Assembly (NCBI RefSeq): GCF_031846305.1
Contig: NZ_JAVRHY010000005.1
Location: forward strand, 1-64,000
DNA length: 64,000 bases
Origin: Spectribacter acetivorans
GTDB taxonomy: Bacteria; Pseudomonadota; Gammaproteobacteria; Nevskiales; Salinisphaeraceae
Direction of reading: 5' to 3'
The stretch's first letter is position 1. Every line of letters begins with the position of its first letter. A model generated the notes under the pieces. It saw only the letters and a program-made list of their open reading frames with translations. It was not told where the DNA came from and searched no databases. Below are positions 1 through 8,049 of the stretch, piece after piece. A program made the translations under genes and the position numbers.

Positions 1-66
1 TGGGCCTACCTGGTGGCGGATGGTTTCAGGCCGGATCAAGCCGATTCCGTCATTCGCGCCGCATGA
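1..66 (+). CDS. C-terminal end of an unidentified protein (partial, 5' end outside window)
   Basis: Frame 1 is open from the window edge to a TGA at 64-66 and encodes the last 21 residues of a protein, WAYLVADGFRPDQADSVIRA plus a final Ala. The TGA overlaps the ATG of the Nudix gene as ATGA, which indicates translational coupling and supports this being a real gene end. The 'YL..xGFxxDQ...VI' pattern loosely recalls the last helix of RecX-type regulators, but 21 residues are too few to name it. Confidence 0.5.
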   Translation, partial: WAYLVADGFRPDQADSVIRAA

Positions 67-653
67 ACGACCTCCCCGCGCTCGAATCCGCCCTGCGGCG
101 CCATCGTCCGCTGCGCCTGCCCGCGCGCCGCCGCTTCATCCGCGCGGCCGTGGCAGTGGTGGTCGCCCCCGGCCCGGACGGGCCGCAGGTACTGCTGACG
201 CGCCGGGCCCGGCGGGCGGGTGACCCCTGGTCCGGCGATGTCTCCTTCCCGGGCGGTCGTTTATCCACCGGTGATGCCGGCGGTGGCGCCGCCGCCTGCC
301 GCGAGGCGTTTGAGGAAACCGGCCTGGTGCTGACCGAAACCGATCGCATCGGCCGCCTGCACGACCGGCTGACCCGTGCTCACGGCCGACCACTGCCGAT
401 GGTGGTGTCGCCGTTCGTCTACCGCTACCCCGAACAGGCCGGCGATCTGGACGGCAACCATGAAGTGGCCGAGATTTTCTGGCTACCGCTTTCGGTGGTC
501 GTCGGGCGTGAGCACCGGCGCACCTTTGCCTGGCGGGTCGGCCCGCTGCGCGTGCCCATGCCCAGCCGTGTCCATCAGGGTCAGACCGTCTGGGGCCTGA
601 CCCTGATGATGCTCGGTGAGCTGGCGCGGGTGGCCGGCCGAGCCGGGGGCTAG
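63..653 (+). CDS. Nudix hydrolase, CoA-pyrophosphatase-like
   Basis: A 196-residue protein of the Nudix superfamily, which hydrolyses nucleoside diphosphates linked to another moiety. The core is 'SFPGGR' followed about 15 residues later by 'REAFEETGL', the REUXEEXGU half of the Nudix box that binds the catalytic Mg2+. An Asp precedes the box where the CoA diphosphatase (NudL/NUDT7) subgroup commonly has one, and the start 'ALRRHRPLRLPARRRFIRAAV' resembles that subgroup, so CoA or an acyl-CoA is the likeliest substrate (inference). The ATG overlaps the preceding stop codon. The gene is convergent with the next one and their stop codons overlap by 4 bp. Confidence 0.8.
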   Translation: MNDLPALESALRRHRPLRLPARRRFIRAAVAVVVAPGPDGPQVLLTRRARRAGDPWSGDVSFPGGRLSTGDAGGGAAACREAFEETGLVLTETDRIGRLHDRLTRAHGRPLPMVVSPFVYRYPEQAGDLDGNHEVAEIFWLPLSVVVGREHRRTFAWRVGPLRVPMPSRVHQGQTVWGLTLMMLGELARVAGRAGG

Positions 654-1246
654 ACGGCTGGCACGCCGCTGCCGGTGAGGAACAGCCCCGCCAGCGGGAA
701 GCTGATGATGGCGTAGATCACGACTAGGATGATCAAACCCACCACGAAATGCCCGACCCGCTTTTCCTGGGGCACGCCCACGAACCGGGGCAGGCAGCGA
801 TAGAGCAGAACCATCGAGTAGATGCTCAGCGCCAGGCCGATCAGCCAGCCGATCAGCGGCAGAGTGCCGATGATCTGGCCGGCGTAGCCGGGCACCGCGG
901 CCAGGCTGACGGCGGCGAAGCCATTATCGAAGCTCTGGGTGCCCCCGAAGCTGCCGGCCAGCAGGCCGAACACGGCGCCGGAAATACCCAGGCCGATCAG
1001 GCCGAATATCAGGGTCACGAAGATCTGGGTGACGAACCCGCCGGCGCCCGGCAGCATGTTGGTGCCGAAGATCCAGCCCAGGATCGGTGCCAGCACCGCG
1101 GTGATCACGATCATCGGGCCGGCCACCAGCACGGCGGTTTGCGTCCAGTCGGGGTTGTCGGCGCGGAAGCTGTCCCAGGTGGGCTCGGGATTTAGCGCTG
1201 CCCCCTTGAGCAGGGACTGGGTGCGTTCGAGGTCGAAATCCGCCAT
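650..1246 (-). CDS. Yip1-family integral membrane protein
   Basis: A 198-residue protein with about five hydrophobic helices separated by short Gly-rich loops, preceded by a soluble N-terminus of about 40 residues. The helix spacing and the 'W..P.P.W' segment at about residues 22-34 match the bacterial Yip1/DUF1282 family of inner-membrane proteins, whose function is unknown. It overlaps the convergent Nudix gene by 4 bp. The upstream gene on the same strand ends about 55 bp before this start, so the two may be co-transcribed. Confidence 0.6.
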   Translation of the reverse strand: MADFDLERTQSLLKGAALNPEPTWDSFRADNPDWTQTAVLVAGPMIVITAVLAPILGWIFGTNMLPGAGGFVTQIFVTLIFGLIGLGISGAVFGLLAGSFGGTQSFDNGFAAVSLAAVPGYAGQIIGTLPLIGWLIGLALSIYSMVLLYRCLPRFVGVPQEKRVGHFVVGLIILVVIYAIISFPLAGLFLTGSGVPAV

Positions 1247-1300
1247 GTCGGTTCTCCGCTGCGGTTTGCGTTGTGCCTGATGCGGTGGAGCGTATCAGCG

Positions 1301-2101
1301 TCAGTCGAAGATGCTGAATGCCTTGTCCAGTACCTTGTCCACCGCGTTGTCGACAGCGTTGTTGGTTTCACTCTCGGTGCGGGATTCGGTTCGCTGCTGC
1401 TGGCGTTCAGCCTGCTTGCCGAACATGCCACCCAGTGAGCCGATGCCGGGTATTTCCATGGGTTCGGCGGGCAGCGCGAAGCGACTCGCGGCCGGATCCG
1501 CATCGGACAGGGCGGTGACTCGCATCTGCGAGCCCATGCGCAGCATCCCCTTGCCTTCCATCTGACGGGCAAGCGGATCGTCCTGTGCCGGCTGACCGGC
1601 CGCTTTCGCCATGGCCCGCCCCATGCCCGTCAGGGCTTGCGAGAACGCCACCGCGCGCCGATCGTCGCTGACGACGACCTCGTCGGTGCGGGTCTGCCCG
1701 TCCGCATCGGTGTAGGTCATCGTCCAGACTTCACCCTGGATCCCGGCCACGGTCTCGGTCCGGCCGGTGTTTTCCATCTTGCTGACGCCTTCGACGTCGC
1801 CACCCGGCAAGGCCGGCGCCTGCATACCACTGGTCGACAGGAGCTTGTCCAGCCGCATGACCATGGGCTGCCCGTTCTGCTGGGTGACGCTGTAAACTGC
1901 GTCGCCGTCTACCAGCATGTACCCGCCCTGTTGCTGGGGCACGCTCATGCGCAGCTGGTTGTCGCCGCGATACTCGAAATCCATGTTCATGCTCTTGCCA
2001 CTGTCATCCGTGGCCTGGACGGTTGCCTTGCCGGCCTGCGCCGCCCATGGCGCGGTGGCCAGAACTAGCGCAACCAGCGCGCCGGTTGTCTTATGGTTCA
2101 T
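1301..2101 (-). CDS. secreted protein of unknown function
   Basis: A 266-residue protein with a clear Sec signal peptide (MNHKTTGALVALVLATAPWA, cleavage after AQA). The ATG at 2101 is preferred because GGGAGAC sits 5-6 nt upstream and the signal peptide begins there; a longer in-frame start would bury it. The mature part has alternating beta-type segments, with phrases such as 'GGYMLVDGDAVYSV' and 'GEVWTMTYTDADGQTRTDEVVVS' that recall periplasmic DUF4412-type beta-rich proteins. The C-terminal third is Gln/Arg-rich and probably coiled ('KQAERQQQRTESRTESE'). I cannot assign a function. Confidence 0.65.
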   Translation of the reverse strand: MNHKTTGALVALVLATAPWAAQAGKATVQATDDSGKSMNMDFEYRGDNQLRMSVPQQQGGYMLVDGDAVYSVTQQNGQPMVMRLDKLLSTSGMQAPALPGGDVEGVSKMENTGRTETVAGIQGEVWTMTYTDADGQTRTDEVVVSDDRRAVAFSQALTGMGRAMAKAAGQPAQDDPLARQMEGKGMLRMGSQMRVTALSDADPAASRFALPAEPMEIPGIGSLGGMFGKQAERQQQRTESRTESETNNAVDNAVDKVLDKAFSIFD

Positions 2102-2561
2102 GATTGTCTCCCTGGAAGAATCCGGTAAGCGTGTCCCCGTTACCCGCTGCACGATCGAGCCGTTGTTGCGGGTGTCACCTCAAGCGGTAACCACGCTTAT
2201 ATCACGCTCCGATGATGCCCGGAACCGCCCCGATTCAGGGGGCGATGGGGCGCCGGTACCAAGTTGATCGGCACGATCTACCGTTCGATTTTTTTCTCCG
2301 CGCAACCAAGGGTTTATCGTCGCGCGGTCAGAGTTATGCACATTTCCAGTGCGGTGGCAGGTTTAGGGCCCTCAAGGCAGTGCAGTCGCCGGAGTTCTAT
2401 TGGGGGCTTTTAACTATATGAGTTTAAAAGAAAATATATAAATAGCCTTTCTATATCGCCATAATAGAAAAAGATAGGTTCCGCAAATCGCGCGATGCGT
2501 CCGCCGTTTGTCCCCAAAGTTATCCACAACCGTTGGCCCGGGCCTGGTCTACACTTGGCCC
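2102..2561. other. intergenic region upstream of priA with DnaA-box-like sites and an AT-rich core
   Basis: This 460-bp stretch has no convincing gene. Its middle (about 2400-2475) is strikingly AT-rich for this genome, containing runs such as TTTAAAAGAAAATATATAAA. Two DnaA-box-like 9-mers in the same orientation flank it: TTATGCACA at 2334-2342 and TTATCCACA, a perfect consensus, at 2520-2528. Several GATC sites lie at the left. A TACACT hexamer at 2550-2555 is just before the priA start. It could be a regulated divergent promoter region or an origin-like element. Confidence 0.55.
2520..2528 (+). promoter_or_regulatory. DnaA box (perfect consensus TTATCCACA) upstream of priA
   Basis: The 9-mer TTATCCACA is identical to the strong E. 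coli R1-type DnaA box. It lies 33 bp before the preferred priA start, where a regulator could compete with RNA polymerase, and at the right edge of an AT-rich stretch. Binding is inferred from the sequence only. Confidence 0.5.
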
Positions 2562-4748
2562 ATGTCCGGCGTCATCCGCGTGGCCGTGCCCACCCCGGTG
2601 CACGGCGCTTTCGATTATCTGCCTCCCGCGAGCGGGCCGTCACCGGTCATCGGGGGGCGGGTGCGGGTGAGTTTCGGGCGCCGGCGGTTGATCGGGCTGG
2701 TCGTTGGCACCGCAGCACAGGCGGCGGTGGATACGGCTCGGCTGCGGCCGATTGACGAGGTCATAGACGACACGCCGCTGCTCGGCCCGGATCTGCGCGA
2801 ACTGCTCGAGTGGACCGCCCGCTACTACCACCATGCGCTGGGCGAAACCGTGACAACCGCCCTGCCGGTTCTGTTGCGTCGCGGCGAGCCCGCGCGGCGC
2901 CCGGCCGCTATCCACTGGCGTCTCTCGAGTGAAGGCCGACGGGTTCTCACCGACGCACCGCCACGGGCGGCGCGCCAGCGTCAGTTGCTGGAACAGCTCG
3001 CGGCGGCGCCGGATGGGTATCCCGAATCCGCACTGCGCAGCCTGCTGCCCCGCGCGACCCCCGTCCTGGCGCGTCTGACCGAACAGGGGCTGATCGAGCA
3101 TTGCGATCCCGCGGCGCAGCCGCCCGAGCCCCGTCCCGGCCCGCCGTTGACGACGGACCAGGCCCGTGCGCTCGACACCATCAACAGCGCCCCCGACGGA
3201 TTTGCCGTCACCCTGCTCCAGGGCGTGACCGGCAGCGGCAAGACCGAGGTCTACCTGCAGTTGCTGCAGGCGACGCTGCAGCAGGGGCGACAGGCACTGG
3301 TGCTGGTGCCGGAAATCGGGCTCACGCCCCAGCTGGTGGCCCGCTTCGGCGACCGCGTGGGCGGCCGGCTGATTGTGCTGCATTCGGGCATGACCGCGGT
3401 GCAGCGGCTCGAGGGCTGGCTGGCGGCCCGGGCCGGCGGACCGGCGATTGTGCTCGGCACCCGGTCGGCGGTGTTCACGCCGTTGCCGGACCTGGGCCTG
3501 ATCGTCATCGACGAGGAGCACGACGCCTCGTTCAAGCAGCAGGATGGCCTGCGTTACTCGGCCCGGGACGTGGCGATCCGCCGGGCGCAGCAGCTGGACG
3601 TGCCGATCCTGCTGGGCTCGGCTACCCCGGCGCTGGAAACCCTGCACAACGCCCGGGCCGAGCGATACCGCCACGCCCGCCTGGCCACGCGCGCCACCGG
3701 GGCATCGGCGCCGGCGATCCAGTTGCTGGACGTGCGCAGCCGGCCGCTGGAGGAGGGGCTGTCGCGACCGCTGCTGGCGCGCGTTCACGAGCATGTCGAG
3801 GCCGGCGGCCAGGCGTTGCTGTTCGTCAATCGTCGCGGGTTCGCCCCGGCCATGATCTGCCATGACTGCGGCTGGATCGCCCCCTGCCGGCGCTGCGATA
3901 CCGGCATGACCCTGCACCGGGGCGGCCGGAATCTACGCTGTCATCACTGCGGCGCCGCCCGGCCAGCCCCGACCGAGTGCGAGGCCTGCGGCGGCGGCGA
4001 GCTGATTGCCGTGGGCGAAGGCACGGAGCGGGTGGCCGCCGCGCTGCGATCACGATTGCCCGCCGCCCGGATTGCCCGCTTTGACCGCGATACCACCGCC
4101 CGCCGTGGCAGCCTGGAACGCATGCTCGCCAGCGTTGCCGCCGGCACCACCGACGTGCTGGTGGGCACGCAGATGCTGGCCAAGGGCCATGATTTTCCGG
4201 CCCTGACATTTGTCGGCGTGATCAACGCCGATCACGGCCTTTTTTCCGCCGATTTCCGCGCGTTCGAACGCATGGCGCAACTGGTGACCCAGGTGGCGGG
4301 TCGCGCGGGCCGCGGCGAGCGCCCCGGCGAGGTGCTGCTTCAGACCCGCCATCCCGATCACCCGCTGCTGGGCACGCTGGTGCGATCCGGGTATGACGCC
4401 TTCGCCAACGCGGCCCTGGCCGAGCGCGAGTCCGCCGGATTGCCGCCCTACGGCCATCTCGCCCTGGTGCAGGCCGAGGCCCCCGATGCCGACGCGCCTA
4501 CCCGCTTTCTTGCCGCGGCCTCCGGTCTGGCCTCGTCCTCGGCTGACGAAGCGGTGGCGATCTGGGGCCCGGCGCCGGCGCCGCTGGAACGCCGCGCCGG
4601 CCGTTTCCGGGCGCATCTGCTGATCCACGCCGCCAGCCGGGCACCGCTGCATCGCTTCCTGCGGGCCTGGCTGCCGGCGGTCGGCGGTCTGCGCGAGGCC
4701 CGTCGGGTACGCTGGTCGGTAGACGTCGACCCGCAGGAACTGATTTGA
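2562..4748 (+). CDS. priA: primosomal replication restart helicase PriA
   Basis: The protein (728 residues from the preferred ATG) is PriA, the 3'-5' helicase that reloads the replisome at stalled forks. Starting at 2562 gives MSGVIRVAVPTPVHGAFDYL, the normal start of the family's DNA-binding domain. The helicase core shows Walker A 'GVTGSGKTEVYLQ', motif II 'IDEEHD' and the late motif 'TQVAGRAGR'. The zinc-binding insert has the expected Cys pairs (CHDC, CRRC, CHHC, CEAC). Length is normal. The stop overlaps the TTG start of the methyltransferase. A DnaA box lies 33 bp upstream and a TACACT hexamer ends 6 nt before the ATG, suggesting a very short or absent leader. Confidence 0.97.
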   Translation: MSGVIRVAVPTPVHGAFDYLPPASGPSPVIGGRVRVSFGRRRLIGLVVGTAAQAAVDTARLRPIDEVIDDTPLLGPDLRELLEWTARYYHHALGETVTTALPVLLRRGEPARRPAAIHWRLSSEGRRVLTDAPPRAARQRQLLEQLAAAPDGYPESALRSLLPRATPVLARLTEQGLIEHCDPAAQPPEPRPGPPLTTDQARALDTINSAPDGFAVTLLQGVTGSGKTEVYLQLLQATLQQGRQALVLVPEIGLTPQLVARFGDRVGGRLIVLHSGMTAVQRLEGWLAARAGGPAIVLGTRSAVFTPLPDLGLIVIDEEHDASFKQQDGLRYSARDVAIRRAQQLDVPILLGSATPALETLHNARAERYRHARLATRATGASAPAIQLLDVRSRPLEEGLSRPLLARVHEHVEAGGQALLFVNRRGFAPAMICHDCGWIAPCRRCDTGMTLHRGGRNLRCHHCGAARPAPTECEACGGGELIAVGEGTERVAAALRSRLPAARIARFDRDTTARRGSLERMLASVAAGTTDVLVGTQMLAKGHDFPALTFVGVINADHGLFSADFRAFERMAQLVTQVAGRAGRGERPGEVLLQTRHPDHPLLGTLVRSGYDAFANAALAERESAGLPPYGHLALVQAEAPDADAPTRFLAAASGLASSSADEAVAIWGPAPAPLERRAGRFRAHLLIHAASRAPLHRFLRAWLPAVGGLREARRVRWSVDVDPQELI

Positions 4749-5581
4749 CCGGCAACCCGCGCATCGCCCCCACCGCCCACGTGACCGCCCAGACCTGGCG
4801 GCGTGCCGGCTTTCCCGGCGCCGAGGCCTTCGATACCTGGACCGGTCGCGTCGGGTATGACGCCTTGCGGCTCGGGCTGATGCCGATGCGCTGGCTGGGC
4901 CAGCCGGCGGGCCATTTTCTGGCCTTCCTGCGGCTGCGGCATCACTGGATCGGCCAGCGCATCCGCCAGCAGTCGCCGGATCTGCTGTTCGACGTGGGCG
5001 CCGGCCTGTCGGCCCGCGGGCTGACGCTGGCCCGGGCCTTTCCGGCCATGCGGGTGGTGGAGGCCGACTTGCCGGGCATGGTGGTGGCCAAGCGTCGCCG
5101 GCTGGCGGGGCTCGACTTGCCCGCCAACTACCGGTTGGTCCCGGCCGATCTGCTGGCCGACGACTTCGGCGACAGCCTGCGGACCGCCGCCGGCCATGCG
5201 CGCGGCACCGCGATGGCGATCACCGAGGGCGTGACCGATTACCTCGGCTTTGCCGACAAGCCGCGGGCCTGGGCCAACCTCCACGGGTTGCTGAGCGGCT
5301 TCGGCGGCGGCATCTATATCACCGACATCAACCCGCGGGCCCGCGCCCGCTCCCTGGGCCTGGCGGTGCCGCTATTCCTGCGGATGCTGGGTCAGCTCAC
5401 CGGCGGGGATTTCGGCGACCGGTTGTTCGAGCACGAGCAGGACGCCGCCGCCGCGCTGGAACAGGCCGGTTTCACGGATGCGCAGGTGGTGGACGTGACA
5501 GCGCTGGATAACGGCGGCCTGCCGGTACCGGAGACCGGCCGGTTCTTCGAGTTGCTGGAAGCCCGCGCCACCAACGGTTAA
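4745..5581 (+). CDS. class I SAM-dependent methyltransferase, leucine carboxyl methyltransferase (Ppm/Tcmp) family
   Basis: A 278-residue protein starting with TTG that overlaps the priA stop (TTGA), so its translation is probably coupled to priA. The N-terminal 'TAHVTAQTWRRAGF' and the SAM-binding 'LLFDVGAGLSARGL' followed by 'VVEADLPGMVVAKRRRL' match the LCM-fold methyltransferases (protein carboxyl methyltransferases and polyketide-type Tcmp proteins). The acidic residues in 'EADLP' would bind the ribose of SAM. The substrate cannot be deduced. No SD-like sequence precedes the TTG, in keeping with coupled translation. Confidence 0.8.
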   Translation: MTGNPRIAPTAHVTAQTWRRAGFPGAEAFDTWTGRVGYDALRLGLMPMRWLGQPAGHFLAFLRLRHHWIGQRIRQQSPDLLFDVGAGLSARGLTLARAFPAMRVVEADLPGMVVAKRRRLAGLDLPANYRLVPADLLADDFGDSLRTAAGHARGTAMAITEGVTDYLGFADKPRAWANLHGLLSGFGGGIYITDINPRARARSLGLAVPLFLRMLGQLTGGDFGDRLFEHEQDAAAALEQAGFTDAQVVDVTALDNGGLPVPETGRFFELLEARATNG

Positions 5582-5600
5582 CAGCCCCACGGCCACCCGT

Positions 5601-5606
5601 TACACT
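5601..5606 (+). promoter_or_regulatory. -10-like hexamer TACACT upstream of argS
   Basis: TACACT lies 41 bp before the preferred argS start, with GTTAAC 18 bp upstream as a possible weak -35. The same hexamer, preceded by a pyrimidine, occurs before priA, the RRM gene and the YceH-like gene. Confidence 0.3.
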
Positions 5607-5646
5607 TACGCGCCCCTTGCGCACCCCCCCCGGTTGGCCCGACACC

Positions 5647-7389
5647 TTGAAGACCCTGATCCAGCAGATGCTCGCCGAGGCGACCGCCAGCGCGCTGCCC
5701 GACGTGACCACGCCCGACGCGCCGCACGTGGAGCGCACCCGCGATCCCGCCCACGGCGATTTCGCCAGCAATATCGCCATGACGCTGGCCAAGCCGGCCC
5801 GCCGCGCCCCGCGCCAGATTGCCGAGGCCATCGTGGCGGCATTGCCGGCATCAGAGCGGATCGCCGGCGTGGAAATCGCCGGGCCGGGCTTCATCAATTT
5901 CCGTCTGGCCCCGGCGGCCTTCCGCCAGGTGGTGCCGGATATTCTCGCGGCCGGGGCCGATTACGGCCGCAGCGACATCGGGACGGGCACCCGGGTGATG
6001 GTGGAATTCGTGTCGGCCAACCCCACCGGCCCGCTGCACGTGGGCCACGGCCGCGGTGCGGCCTACGGCGACTGCGTGGCCCGGCTGCTGACCGCGGCCG
6101 GGTTCGACGTGCACCGCGAGTACTACGTCAATGACGCCGGCCGGCAGATGGATATCCTGGCGATGTCGCTGTGGTGCCGGTACCTGCAGTGCCGTGGGGA
6201 GGAGATGCCCTTCCCGGCCGGCGCCTATCAGGGGGATTATGTGCAGGCCGCGGCCGACAAGCTGGCGGTCGAACAGGGCGACGCCTTCCGCCATCCCGCC
6301 GCCGAGGTGCTTGCGGGTCTGCCGGCTGATGTCGACGCCGGCGGCGACCGCGATGCCTATCTGGATGCCATCATTGTTCGTGCCCGCGAACTGGTGGGCG
6401 AGGACGGTTTCCGCCAGCTGCTGGCGGTGATCCTGGACGAGCAGCTGGCCGACATTGCCGACGACCTGGCGGCCTTCGGGGTGGCGTTCGATCGCTGGTT
6501 CTCGGAACGTTCCCTAGTGGACGATGGCGCGGTGGCAGCGGCGCTGGAGCGTCTGCGTGAGGCCGGCCACACCTATGATGAGGAAGGCGCGACCTGGTTC
6601 GCGTCATCCCGTTTCGGCGACGAGAAGGACCGGGTGCTGGTGCGCGCCAATGGCACCCACACCTATTTCGCCGCCGACATCGCCTATCACCTGAACAAGC
6701 TGGACCGCGGCTTCGATCGTCTGGTCGATATCTGGGGCGCCGATCATCACGGCTACGTGCCGCGGGTGCAGGCCGCCGTCCAGGCCCTGACCGGGGAGGC
6801 CGATCGGCTGGCGGTGCAGCTGGTGCAGTTCGCCATCCTCTACCGCGGGGCGGAGAAGCTGCCCATGTCCACCCGTGCCGGTCAGTATGTGACCCTGCGC
6901 GAGCTGCGCGACGAGGTCGGGATGGATGCCACCCGTTTCTTCTATGTCATGCGCTCCAACGAGCAGCATCTGGATTTCGACCTGGAGCTGGCCAAGTCCC
7001 AGTCCAACGACAACCCGGTCTATTACATCCAGTACGCCCATGCCCGGGTCTGCAGCGTTGGCCGCCAGCTCGACGAACGCGGGCTGCAGTTCAGTGCCGA
7101 GGCCGCCGATCTGGCGCGTCTGGAAGAGGAACACGAACAGCGCCTGCTCACCGAGCTGTCGCGCTACCCGGAAGTGGTGGAGGCCGCCGCCCTGGGTTAT
7201 GCGCCGCACACGCTGGCGCATTATCTGCGGGAGGTGGCCGACGCCTTCCACAGTTACTACAACGCGCACCCGTTCCTGGTGGAGGATGCAGCCCTGCGCA
7301 ACGCCCGCCTGGCATTGATCCAGGCCACCCGTCAGGTTCTGGCCAACGGTCTGACGCTGCTCGGCGTGACCAGTCCGGAGGTGATGTAA
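5647..7389 (+). CDS. argS: arginyl-tRNA synthetase
   Basis: ArgRS charges tRNA-Arg. The protein has the N-terminal Add-1 domain ('DPAHGDFASNIAM'), the class I signature 'NPTGPLHVGHGRGA' (HVGH = HIGH motif), 'PMSTRAG' in place of KMSKS as usual for bacterial ArgRS, and a DALR anticodon-binding domain at the C-terminus. The TTG at 5647 gives 580 residues and aligns with the usual 'LKTLIQQ' beginning; a TTG at 5617 would add ten residues. Neither has a good SD. The stop codon overlaps the SPOR gene start as TAATG. A SPOR/FtsN-like gene after argS is a common gammaproteobacterial order. Confidence 0.96.
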   Translation: MKTLIQQMLAEATASALPDVTTPDAPHVERTRDPAHGDFASNIAMTLAKPARRAPRQIAEAIVAALPASERIAGVEIAGPGFINFRLAPAAFRQVVPDILAAGADYGRSDIGTGTRVMVEFVSANPTGPLHVGHGRGAAYGDCVARLLTAAGFDVHREYYVNDAGRQMDILAMSLWCRYLQCRGEEMPFPAGAYQGDYVQAAADKLAVEQGDAFRHPAAEVLAGLPADVDAGGDRDAYLDAIIVRARELVGEDGFRQLLAVILDEQLADIADDLAAFGVAFDRWFSERSLVDDGAVAAALERLREAGHTYDEEGATWFASSRFGDEKDRVLVRANGTHTYFAADIAYHLNKLDRGFDRLVDIWGADHHGYVPRVQAAVQALTGEADRLAVQLVQFAILYRGAEKLPMSTRAGQYVTLRELRDEVGMDATRFFYVMRSNEQHLDFDLELAKSQSNDNPVYYIQYAHARVCSVGRQLDERGLQFSAEAADLARLEEEHEQRLLTELSRYPEVVEAAALGYAPHTLAHYLREVADAFHSYYNAHPFLVEDAALRNARLALIQATRQVLANGLTLLGVTSPEVM

Positions 7390-8027
7390 TGGCCCGGGAT
7401 TACGCCAAGACCCGCAGCAGTGACGGCCGCAAGAAACCCCGTAAACGGCCGGCGGCCAAGCGCAAGTCCACCAGCCGCGCCGCCGGTATTCCCGGGTGGG
7501 TCTGGCTGTTCTGTGGGCTGTGTATCGGCCTGACCGCGGCCGCCGGGGTATACGTGTTCGGGCGGCCGGCCGGCAGCAGTGGCCTGAAGGTGGCCGGCAT
7601 CGAGATTCCCGCCGCGGGGGGTGCCGATGAATCCGGCGAGGCCGCACCGGACGACGAGCCGGCCAAGGATCCGTCGCCGCGGTTCGCGTTCTACGAAATG
7701 CTGCCCAACTACGAGGTGGTGATTCCGGAAGAGGAATACACCGGCGATACCGAACGCAGCCAGACCACCACCCGCAAGGTGGAACAGCCGGGTCGCTACG
7801 TGATCCAGGCTGGCTCGTTTTCCAGCCACGCCGACGCCGACCGGCGCAAGGCGGGGCTGGCATTGCTGGGCATCGAATCGAGCATCGAAGAAGTGCGGCT
7901 GGAATCCGGGCGCGTGGTGTACCGGGTACGCACGGCCACGCTGGAAAGTACCGAACGGCTCAACGCCACGCTGCGCAAGCTCGACGAGAAGGGCATCGAC
8001 AGCCTGGTCATGCGGGTCAAGGGCTAG
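7389..8027 (+). CDS. FtsN-like SPOR-domain cell-division protein
   Basis: A 212-residue bitopic membrane protein. A very basic cytoplasmic tail (residues 1-34, many Lys/Arg) is followed by one transmembrane helix (about 36-58), a Pro/Glu/Asp-rich periplasmic linker and a C-terminal SPOR domain beginning about residue 134 ('GRYVIQAGSFSSHADADRRKAGLALLG'-like). SPOR domains bind denuded septal peptidoglycan. The architecture and the position directly after argS match FtsN-type proteins, which activate septal synthesis. The start overlaps the argS stop, so the two are translationally coupled. Confidence 0.85.
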   Translation: MARDYAKTRSSDGRKKPRKRPAAKRKSTSRAAGIPGWVWLFCGLCIGLTAAAGVYVFGRPAGSSGLKVAGIEIPAAGGADESGEAAPDDEPAKDPSPRFAFYEMLPNYEVVIPEEEYTGDTERSQTTTRKVEQPGRYVIQAGSFSSHADADRRKAGLALLGIESSIEEVRLESGRVVYRVRTATLESTERLNATLRKLDEKGIDSLVMRVKG

Positions 8028-8049
8028 AGGCGGCGCCTCGCGCTCAGGT

